Shown here: one piece after another, positions 42,289-49,788 of the stretch
Position numbering within the stretch: the first letter of the stretch is position 1
Layout: every line of letters begins with the position of its first letter
Assembly: GCA_034408745.1 (NCBI GenBank)
Contig: JAWXCM010000393.1
Span: 7,744-71,743, forward strand
From: JAWXCM01 sp034408745
GTDB lineage: Bacteria; Acidobacteriota; Terriglobia; Bryobacterales; Bryobacteraceae
Direction of reading: 5' to 3'
Length of the DNA: 64,000 bases
Translations under genes and position numbers: made by a program
Notes under the pieces: model-generated
Told to the model about the DNA's origin: nothing
Seen by the model: only the letters and a program-made list of their open reading frames with translations
Databases searched by the model: none

Positions 42289-45200
42289 ATGAAGACATGG
42301 TTTGTCTTCGCGCGCCTGGTGAGCGTGTTGTCGGTAGCGGCCGTGGGACTACAGGGGCAGACCTCCACCGCCAACATTCTGGGAAGCGTGTCCGATCCGA
42401 GTGGTGTGCCAATGCCGAATCTGACCGTGACGGCATTGCAGGCGCAGACCGGCGAGACGCGAACGACGCGAACTGACGAGTCCGGCTACTATCTGATTTC
42501 GAATCTGCCGGTGGGCTCATGGCGCGTGGAAGTACGGGCCGATGGATTCAAGGCATTCCGGCGGGACGGCATTCAACTGGATGTGAACCGCAACGCGCGA
42601 GTGGACGTGATGCTTTCGCTGGGCGAGGTAACGCAAAGCGTGGAGATTACGGGCGATGCGCCGCAGGTGGACACGCGGCAAGTGCAACTGGGAAGCCTGG
42701 TGGACTCGCGCCGGGTGCGGGAGTTGCCGCTCAGTGGAAGAAACGTCTATAGCCTTGCATCGCTGATTCCGGGCGTGACGTCGGTGGGAGCGCAGACGAT
42801 TTCGACGCGCGACGGCAACACACTGCGCGTAAACGGAAGCCGTTCGCGCCACAGTACGTTCCTGATGGACGGCGGGATGAATAACAGCCACTGGCGCAAC
42901 GGCGGCAACGCGGCACCCAATCCGGAAGCGGTGCAGGAAGTGAAAGTGGTGACGAGCAACTACAACGCCGAGTATGGCCGCTCGTCGGGCGCTGTAGTGA
43001 GCGTGGTGACGCGTTCGGGGACGAACGAGTGGCACGGTTCCGCGTATGAATATCTGCGCAACAACAAGCTGGACGCGAGGAGTTTCTTTGTGCCGACCGT
43101 GCCGCCGCTGCGGCAGAACCAGTATGGTGCCGCTCTGGGCGCGCCGATCAGGAAGAACAAGCTGCTGCAGTTCGGAGCGTGGGAAAGCCTGCGGATACGC
43201 TCCAGCCAGTTCGTGAACAGCGGCCGTCCGGCGACGGCGGCCGAACGGAGCGGGCAATTCGGCACGGTGCGCGACCCGCTGACGCAGCAGCCGTTTGCCG
43301 GCGGCGTGATTCCAACAACCCGGATGGACCCGGTGGCACTGAAGATTCTCGACGTTGTGCCGCTGCCCAACACGGCCGACGGGCGGCTGGAGACCCTGCG
43401 CGGCACGTCAGCTGACCAGCACCAGTTCACCAGCAAGACCGACTATCTGATCAACGACTCACACCGTTTGGCGGGTACGTTCTTTCACCTGCGCAACTCG
43501 CGCTTTAAGCCGTTCAACGGAAGTACGCAGATTCCCGGCTATGGCGAATATCGCGAAAGCTACGGGCAGTACAACGCGATTCTGACGGAGACATGGATTG
43601 TGTCGGCGACGACGCTCAACGAAGCGCGATTTACCTATCTGCGGAACCGTTACGACGACCGTCCGCTGACCGAGCTGACCTGGGCTTCGTTTGGAAGCCA
43701 GATTCCCGTGGCGGCGAGTTTCCACAAACCGTTCCCGCCCGACATCCGGCTGAATGGACGCTGGCGCATGGGCGCCGAGAACGACAACCAGGGACAGCGC
43801 GACGATTCGTTCATCGTCACCGATACGCTTTCCTGGGTAAAGGGCGCGCACAGTCTGAGGATGGGCGGCTACTTCTCCTTCGACCGCTACAATGCGCTGC
43901 TCTCGCTGGCGGGCGCGGGCATTATGACGGTGGGCGGCGAGGCCACGGGCAACGTGCTCGCCGACTTCATGATGGGCCGGGCGACGAGTTTGCGGCAGAC
44001 CAACGGAACGCGCCGCGCGTTCCGGAAGTGGGATGCCCAGACGTTCGTGCAGGACGACTGGCGCATTCACAAGCAACTCACCTTGAACCTCGGCGTGCGC
44101 TATGAACTGTATCCACGGTTTTACAGCTTGCTGAAAGACCTGCAGACGTTCCGGCCGGGCGTGCAGTCGACCGTGATCCCAGGCGCGCCGCTGGGCATGG
44201 CATTTGAAGGCGATCCCGGCATTTCGCGTTCAATGGCTCCGCTGGATAAGAACAACTTCGCTCCCCGCGTCGGCCTGGCGTGGGACGTGACCGGATCGGG
44301 CCGCACTGCGGTGCGCGCGGGTTATGGCCTCTTCTACTCCACGCCGTTCGCGGATTCGGCGACCTATCTGCAGCAGCAGCCGTTTCAAACCGACATCACG
44401 GTGTTCGGCATCTCCACGTTCGTGAATCCATACGCGCAGTTTGGCGGCACGCCGTTTCCCGCCTCCGTCGATCCGAGCAATCCGTTCTTCACCAGGCCAA
44501 TCTCGTTGAGCTGGATGAGTGAATCGATCGCCACGCCGTACATCCAGCAGTACAGCTTCGCGCTGCAGCACCAGTTGCCGTGGAATACGAGCGTGACGGC
44601 CGCCTACGTAGGCAACACTTCGCGCAAGCTGGTGAATACGCGCGACGCCAATCAGTCGATTTTCGGCCCGGGGGCTACGTCGGCTAACGTGAATGCGCGC
44701 CGTCCGATTCTGCCGGGAACTTACGGGCAGATCTCGCAGTTCGAATCGGCCAGCAACGCGCACTACGATTCGCTGCAGATCACCGTGGACCGCAGGTTCA
44801 GCCGGAACTTCTCGTTGCTGATGAACTACACGCTGGGCAAGAGCATCGACGAGGTCTCCGACGACAACTTTAATCCGACCGATGTTTCGCTGGTCGATTC
44901 GCTGAATCGGAGGCTGGAGCGGGCGGTGAGCGGTTCAGACATCCGCCACACGATGGCGTTCTCCTACGTATGGGACCTGCCCGGACTCAAGTCAAGCCAT
45001 GCGTTGATCCGCACGGTGTTGGGCGGCTGGCAGACCAACGGCATTCTGATGATCCGCAGTGGAACGCCGGTGAACGTCACCACGGGGAACGACGTGAATC
45101 TGGACGGCAAGACGGGGGACCGGCCGGATCTGGTGGGCAGCCCAGTGTTGTCGCAGGACCGGTCGCGCGCCGAGCGCATCGCCGCCTACTTCAATACCGC

Positions 45201-45471
45201 CGCCTTCGCCGCGCCCGTGACCGGGAGCATCGGCACGGCGGGACGGAACCTGTTCTACGGACCGGGTTCGATGACCTGGGACACGACGCTCATGAAAAAC
45301 TTCGCCGTTCGCGAAAATCATCGCATTACGGTTCGCGCGGAGTTCTTCAATGCGCCGAATCGCGTGAACCTGGGCAACCCCACCGGCACGCGGAACAACG
45401 CAAACTTTGGGCGCATTCTGTCGACCGATTCCGCTCGCGTCGTACAACTTGCCCTTCGCTACGGATTCTAG
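42289..45471 (+). CDS. TonB-dependent receptor, Oar-like with carboxypeptidase-regulatory domain
   Basis: 1060 residues. A signal peptide (FVFARLVSVLSVAAVGLQG), a carboxypeptidase-regulatory-like domain (about 25-110: ILGSVSDPSGVPMPNLTVTA, DESGYYLISNLPVGSWRVEV), a plug (RRVRELPLSGRNVYSLASLI, TFLMDGGMNNSHWRNGG) and a 22-strand barrel ending in VQLALRYGF with the terminal Phe. These acidobacterial receptors import oligomers across the outer membrane using TonB energy. ATG 42289 follows GGGGG; the GTG 45 bases up lies in the operator. It is the first gene of the LacI-controlled operon, so it probably imports nucleosides or nucleic acid fragments. Confidence 0.9.
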   Translation: MKTWFVFARLVSVLSVAAVGLQGQTSTANILGSVSDPSGVPMPNLTVTALQAQTGETRTTRTDESGYYLISNLPVGSWRVEVRADGFKAFRRDGIQLDVNRNARVDVMLSLGEVTQSVEITGDAPQVDTRQVQLGSLVDSRRVRELPLSGRNVYSLASLIPGVTSVGAQTISTRDGNTLRVNGSRSRHSTFLMDGGMNNSHWRNGGNAAPNPEAVQEVKVVTSNYNAEYGRSSGAVVSVVTRSGTNEWHGSAYEYLRNNKLDARSFFVPTVPPLRQNQYGAALGAPIRKNKLLQFGAWESLRIRSSQFVNSGRPATAAERSGQFGTVRDPLTQQPFAGGVIPTTRMDPVALKILDVVPLPNTADGRLETLRGTSADQHQFTSKTDYLINDSHRLAGTFFHLRNSRFKPFNGSTQIPGYGEYRESYGQYNAILTETWIVSATTLNEARFTYLRNRYDDRPLTELTWASFGSQIPVAASFHKPFPPDIRLNGRWRMGAENDNQGQRDDSFIVTDTLSWVKGAHSLRMGGYFSFDRYNALLSLAGAGIMTVGGEATGNVLADFMMGRATSLRQTNGTRRAFRKWDAQTFVQDDWRIHKQLTLNLGVRYELYPRFYSLLKDLQTFRPGVQSTVIPGAPLGMAFEGDPGISRSMAPLDKNNFAPRVGLAWDVTGSGRTAVRAGYGLFYSTPFADSATYLQQQPFQTDITVFGISTFVNPYAQFGGTPFPASVDPSNPFFTRPISLSWMSESIATPYIQQYSFALQHQLPWNTSVTAAYVGNTSRKLVNTRDANQSIFGPGATSANVNARRPILPGTYGQISQFESASNAHYDSLQITVDRRFSRNFSLLMNYTLGKSIDEVSDDNFNPTDVSLVDSLNRRLERAVSGSDIRHTMAFSYVWDLPGLKSSHALIRTVLGGWQTNGILMIRSGTPVNVTTGNDVNLDGKTGDRPDLVGSPVLSQDRSRAERIAAYFNTAAFAAPVTGSIGTAGRNLFYGPGSMTWDTTLMKNFAVRENHRITVRAEFFNAPNRVNLGNPTGTRNNANFGRILSTDSARVVQLALRYGF

Positions 45472-45485
45472 AAAAGTTCAATCTT

Positions 45486-46412
45486 ATGTTGCGATTTTTG
45501 TGTGTACTTACTGTAGTCGTGTCTGGAGCTTTGGCGCAGACGCGTCCGACCGCGACGTGGCCGCCCCTGGGGATAGTGCGGATGATCATCGACGCCGATG
45601 TCGCCAACGAGGTGGACGACCAGTACGCCATTGCGCTGGCGCTCGGATTCCCGGAGAAGGTGAAGATCGAGGGCTTCGTGGCGGCGCACTATGGCGATGC
45701 GGGCGGCGCGGAGGGAATAGACAAGTCGATGGAGGAACTGGAGCGGGTGCTGGCCAAAGCGGGCCAGGCGGGGCGCTATCCGATCAAGCGCGGCGCGCAC
45801 CCCTATCAGTATCAGGACCTCACGCCGAGCAGTGAGGGCGTGGACTTCATCATCGAGAAGGCGCGCGCTAGCACTGCGCAAGACCCGTTATGGCTGCTCG
45901 TGCTGGGTCCGGCGACCGATGCGGCGGCGGCGCTGCGAAAGGACCCCTCGATTGCGGACAAAATGATCGTATTTTGGCACGGGCGGACGCAATGGCCGCT
46001 GCGCGCCTGGAATTTCAACGCCTACAACGACATTCGCGCGGTGCGCTTCCTGTTTGAACTGCCGTGCCGGTTTGTTCTTTTCGATACGGGTACGTATCTG
46101 CGCATTCCCATGGAGGAGACGGCGCGGCGGTATGCTCCACTGGGCCCGCTTGGCGAGTATCTGCACGAGATCCGGAAGCGCAAGCCAGCCTACATGACGC
46201 CGCAGAAAGGCTTCTTCGATCTGGGCGATGTCGCCGCGCTAATCGACCCGAGCACCGTGCGGTGGGAGCGCGTACAGGCGCCGCATGTAGACCAGGGGCT
46301 GAACTATGACATGTCGCGCACGTACGGCGAGATTGTGCGCATCTATCATGTCGAGAACGAGCCGACGTTCCAGTTGCTGGAAGAGGCGCTGAAGAGGCTG
46401 CGCAAGAAGTAG
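45486..46412 (+). CDS. Exported nucleoside hydrolase-like protein 1
   Basis: 308 residues: signal peptide (RFLCVLTVVVSGALAQ), then the calcium/substrate motif of nucleoside hydrolases in IIDADVANEVDDQYAIALAL (Asp cluster), LEGFVAAHYGDAGG-like segment, GPATDAAAALRKDP and WHGRTQWPLRAWNFNAYNDI (family-specific variant). Nucleoside hydrolases split N-glycosidic bonds to give base and ribose. Exported forms with this DxDxxNExDD pattern occur in Bacteroidetes and Planctomycetes. It is 14 bases after the receptor gene, and a related gene follows it; the two share most motifs along the whole length. Confidence 0.85.
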   Translation: MLRFLCVLTVVVSGALAQTRPTATWPPLGIVRMIIDADVANEVDDQYAIALALGFPEKVKIEGFVAAHYGDAGGAEGIDKSMEELERVLAKAGQAGRYPIKRGAHPYQYQDLTPSSEGVDFIIEKARASTAQDPLWLLVLGPATDAAAALRKDPSIADKMIVFWHGRTQWPLRAWNFNAYNDIRAVRFLFELPCRFVLFDTGTYLRIPMEETARRYAPLGPLGEYLHEIRKRKPAYMTPQKGFFDLGDVAALIDPSTVRWERVQAPHVDQGLNYDMSRTYGEIVRIYHVENEPTFQLLEEALKRLRKK

Positions 46413-46430
46413 CGGATGGGGAGATTTGAT

Positions 46431-47351
46431 ATGAACCGTTTTCTTCTGGTCACACTGATTGCCACGACCGCCTGGGGCGCCGAGCGTCCCACCGCGCCAT
46501 GGCCGCCGCCCCAGACGATTCGCGCGATTATCGATACAGACATTGCAACCGAGATTGACGATCAGTATGCGATGGCGGCGGCGCTGGGTTTTCCGGACCG
46601 AATCAAGCTCGAAGGATTCGTTGGCGCGCACTTCGGAGATCAAGGTGGAGCGAGCGCGATTGGCCGCTCCGTCGATGAGTTGCACAACATGCTGCGTCTC
46701 GCCAGAATGACGGGCAAGTTCCCGGTGAAGGCGGGCGCCCACCCGTTTCAATACCGGAATCTGATCCCGTCGAGCGAGGGCGTGGATTTCATTGTCGAGA
46801 AGGCGCGCGCGAGTACGCCCGAGGATCCGCTGTGGTTGATCGCGCTGGGTCCGGCGACGAACGCGGCAGCGGCGCTGCTGAAAGATCCGACGATTGCCGG
46901 CAAGATGGTTGTGATGTGGCACGGGCGCACGCAGTGGCCGTTGCGGGCGTGGAATTTCAACGCCTATAACGACATTCTGGCGGCGCGACTGCTATTCGAG
47001 CTTCCCTGCCGGCTCATTCTGTTCGACACGGGGACGTTCCTGCGCATTCCGATGGAGGAGACCGAGAGGCGATATTCGAAGCTGGGTCCGGTGGGCAACT
47101 ATCTGCATGAGCGCCGGAAGATCAGCAAGGGCTTCATGGTGCCGACGAAGGGATTCTTTGACCTGGGCGACATCGTCGCGGTACTCGATCCGTCCGCAGT
47201 GCAGTGGGAGAGAGTGATCGCACCGGGCGTGGATCAAGGATTGAACTACAACTTCGCCCGCAAGAACGGCGAGATCGTGCGTATCTACCACGTGGACACC
47301 AAACGAAGCTTCGACGTACTGGAAGAAGCGCTCAAGCGACTGCCGCAATAA
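46431..47351 (+). CDS. Exported nucleoside hydrolase-like protein 2
   Basis: 306 residues, a tandem paralogue of the previous gene. Signal peptide (NRFLLVTLIATTAWGA), metal motif IIDTDIATEIDDQYAMAAAL, KLEGFVGAHFGDQGGAS, SSEGVDFIVEKARASTPEDP, GPATNAAAALLKDPTIAG. I chose ATG 46431 because GGGAG lies 9 bases before it; an in-frame start 15 bases upstream would extend the signal. The pair likely differs in base preference (purine against pyrimidine), which the sequence cannot decide. The MFS gene begins 2 bases after the stop region. Confidence 0.85.
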   Translation: MNRFLLVTLIATTAWGAERPTAPWPPPQTIRAIIDTDIATEIDDQYAMAAALGFPDRIKLEGFVGAHFGDQGGASAIGRSVDELHNMLRLARMTGKFPVKAGAHPFQYRNLIPSSEGVDFIVEKARASTPEDPLWLIALGPATNAAAALLKDPTIAGKMVVMWHGRTQWPLRAWNFNAYNDILAARLLFELPCRLILFDTGTFLRIPMEETERRYSKLGPVGNYLHERRKISKGFMVPTKGFFDLGDIVAVLDPSAVQWERVIAPGVDQGLNYNFARKNGEIVRIYHVDTKRSFDVLEEALKRLPQ

Positions 47352-47352
47352 G

Positions 47353-48558
47353 ATGCAGTCCCGATACCGCTGGCTGGTGGCGCTGCTGCTGGCGACCGCA
47401 ACCGCGCTGAACTATCTCGACCGGCAGAGTTTGCCTGTCATGATTGGCGAGTTGCAGAAGCAGTTCCCGATTTCACCTGAGGATTATGCGCGCATCCAGG
47501 CGGCGTTCCTGCTTGCTTACGCGGCGATGTACGCCATCGGCGGGCGCATCATCGACCTGCTGGGAACCAGGGCCGGTTACGCGGTCTTCATTGCGTGGTG
47601 GTCGGCGGCGACGATCGCGCATGGGTTCGCTCAGAGCGTCGGCGGTTTGGCCTGGTCGCGATTCTTTCTCGGGCTGGGCGAGGGCGGCGGCTTCCCTGCC
47701 TCGGCGAAAGCGGTGGCGGAAACTTTTCCGCCGAAGGAGAGGTCGTTCGCATTTGGCCTCTTCAATACAGGCTCCAGTTTGGGCGCGATCGTGGCGCCGC
47801 CGCTGATCGCGGCCATCGCGTTGTCCTGGGGATGGCGCTGGGTGTTCTTCAGCGCGGGCGCGGCGGGCTTTGTCTGGCTGGCGTTTTGGATGCTTACGTT
47901 CCGGCCGGACACCGTAAGTAAGGTGAGCGCGGAACGCCGCGCCACGTGGTTCGAGTTGCTTCGCCGGCGCGAGACGGTGGGCCTGGTGACCGCGAAGTTT
48001 CTTTCCGACGCGGCCTGGTACTTCTACATCTTCTGGCTTCCCAGGTATCTGAACGACGAACGGGGATTGAACACGAAGGAAATTGGCGCCTATGCGTGGG
48101 TGCCATATGCGTTCGCCGCGGCGGGGAGCCTGTTTGGCGGGATGATCAGTTCCTGGCTGCTGGTACGAACAGAAGATCTGAATCGCAGCCGCAAGGTCGT
48201 GCTCGCCTTTAGCGTGGCCGTGATGCCGATCTCACTCTTCATCAGCCAGGCCCCGCTGTCTTCGGCGCTCTTGTTCTTCGGACTGGCGATGCTGGGCCAT
48301 CAGTGCTGGTCGAGCCTGATACAGACCGTTGTCGCGGATATCTTCCCAGCCGCTTCGGTGGCGACTGTTTCCGGGCTGGTTGGGTGTGCGGGTTCGCTCG
48401 GCGGGCTGCTGTTCAACCTCGTCATCGGACAGATGCTGGCGGCGCAGGGATCGTATGCGCCCGTGTTCACTGTGAGCGGCCTGCTGCACCCGCTCGCATT
48501 CCTTGTCCTCATCTACTTCATCCCGACAATTACGCCAACAGAGGAAACACCGTCATGA
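47353..48558 (+). CDS. MFS transporter (ACS/sugar-acid type)
   Basis: 401 residues, twelve helices. N-terminal signature TATALNYLDRQSLPVMIGEL, loop 2-3 GGRIIDLLGTRAGYAVFIAW, AWSRFFLGLGEGGGFPASAK and KERSFAFGLFNTGSSLGAIV match the anion:cation symporter group (hexuronate, phthalate and related permeases). In this operon it would carry ribose or another breakdown product of nucleosides across the inner membrane. It follows the second hydrolase by one base and overlaps the rpiB remnant by ATGA, so the whole operon is tightly packed. Confidence 0.88.
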   Translation: MQSRYRWLVALLLATATALNYLDRQSLPVMIGELQKQFPISPEDYARIQAAFLLAYAAMYAIGGRIIDLLGTRAGYAVFIAWWSAATIAHGFAQSVGGLAWSRFFLGLGEGGGFPASAKAVAETFPPKERSFAFGLFNTGSSLGAIVAPPLIAAIALSWGWRWVFFSAGAAGFVWLAFWMLTFRPDTVSKVSAERRATWFELLRRRETVGLVTAKFLSDAAWYFYIFWLPRYLNDERGLNTKEIGAYAWVPYAFAAAGSLFGGMISSWLLVRTEDLNRSRKVVLAFSVAVMPISLFISQAPLSSALLFFGLAMLGHQCWSSLIQTVVADIFPAASVATVSGLVGCAGSLGGLLFNLVIGQMLAAQGSYAPVFTVSGLLHPLAFLVLIYFIPTITPTEETPS

Positions 48559-49061
48559 GCAAGCTGCCGATCGCTGTTGGAAACGACCACGGCGGGTACG
48601 ATTTGAAACTGGAGATCGTGACCGAACTGGAGAAGCTGGGAATGCGAGTATTGGACTTTGGCTCCAACTCGCGCGAGATCGTGCGCTATCCTCATCACGC
48701 GGCCAAGGTATGCAACGCCATCCAGCGAGGCGAGGCTTCGCGCGGAATCCTCATTGTTCGACGGGAATCGGGATGAGTATCATCGCCAACCGGTATGCCG
48801 GCATCCGGGCTTCGCTGTGTTCCAGCAACTTATGCCGGACGAGTGACGCGCGCGCACAACAATTCGAACGTGCTGTGCCTGGGCGGGAAGACGATCGGGG
48901 TTTTTGAGGCGCTCGACATCCTCGCGGCATGGCTGGAAACACCGTACGATGGAGGCCGCCACGATATTTCGCCGGGACTCATCACCGAGGCGGAGCTGTC
49001 ATTGATGGAGTGCGGCACGTGGCCGCCGGATGGGAACGACGGCTATTCTTCCGCGCGCTAA
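48555..49061 (+). pseudogene. rpiB: Frameshifted ribose-5-phosphate isomerase B
   Basis: Starts MSKLPIAVGNDHGGYDLKLE with the catalytic Asp-His; then the frame breaks. ATT-GTT near 48754 lacks one T compared with the expected codons for CSTGIG, exactly at the active-site cysteine. The next 25 codons (STGIGMSIIANRYAGIRASL) are read in another frame, and an extra A near 48829 returns the sequence to the first frame (YAGRVTRAHNNSNVLCLGGK ... DGNDGYSSAR). The two changes compensate but leave a TGA at about 48776. RpiB turns ribose-5-phosphate to ribulose-5-phosphate, matching the operon. Either a fresh pseudogene or two homopolymer errors. Confidence 0.85.
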
Positions 49062-49185
49062 CTAAATGAGGAATCGATGGCTGGTGAAGGTCCGTCCGAG
49101 GGGGTTCGTGCGTAACACTGGACCGGTCTGGGATCCCGATCTTTAGCCGGGCGCCTCTTTTTGCGTTTTCAGCTACCATAGGCAC

Positions 49186-49788
49186 ATGGTCTACGAGATC
49201 GAGGAGAGCTACCTGCCGATCACGCTCACTGCTCCGGCTCCTATGACCGACGAGCAGTTCCTGGCCTTCTGCGAAAAGTATCCCGATGACCGCATCGAGA
49301 TGACTGCGGAAGGCGACATCCTCATCATGCCTCCAGCGGGCTCCGCCAGCAGTAACCAAAACAGCTACATCATTGCTCGTCTGCACATCTGGGCTGAGCG
49401 CCTGAATCAAGGTGCTGTATACGATTCGAACGGATTGTTCGTACTCCCGAACGGAGCTCGACGGTCTCCAGATGCGGCCTGGGTGTCATATTCCCGAATC
49501 GACGCGCCTGGTCCCGATGACGCGCTCTTCACCCATCTCGCGCCTGATTTCGCCATTGAGCTTCGTTCAGCCAGCGACCGGCTTGCGCCGCTTCGCCGCA
49601 AGATGCAGGAGTATGTCGACCAGGGTACCCAGTTGGCGTGGTTGATCGATCCCCAGCGTCGAGCCGTTGAGATTTACCGTCCCGGCCTCGAGCCTGAAAT
49701 CCTGGTCGATCCCGAGTCGGTTGCCGCCGAAGCTCCAGTCGAGGGTTTCAGGCTGAGCCTCGCACGAGTCTGGAACCCGCGCGGCTAA
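49186..49788 (+). CDS. Uma2-family (DUF820) nuclease-like protein, copy B
   Basis: 200 residues. Residues 1-52 are the same as copy A, residues about 53-110 differ strongly, and the rest is similar again (APDFAIELRSASDRLAPLRR, LAWLIDPQRRAVEIYRPG). The 37 bases before ATG 49186 also match the copy A leader, including the tail of the ompH terminator. The active-site Asp, Glu and Lys are kept. Role unknown as for copy A. It follows the catabolic island and converges on the membrane-protein gene, whose stop overlaps by four bases. Confidence 0.88.
   Translation: MVYEIEESYLPITLTAPAPMTDEQFLAFCEKYPDDRIEMTAEGDILIMPPAGSASSNQNSYIIARLHIWAERLNQGAVYDSNGLFVLPNGARRSPDAAWVSYSRIDAPGPDDALFTHLAPDFAIELRSASDRLAPLRRKMQEYVDQGTQLAWLIDPQRRAVEIYRPGLEPEILVDPESVAAEAPVEGFRLSLARVWNPRG

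Noticed and set aside
44970..45485. Long upstream extension of the first nucleoside hydrolase frame
   Set aside because: It overlaps the receptor gene in another frame and has no similarity; ATG 45486 gives a proper signal peptide.
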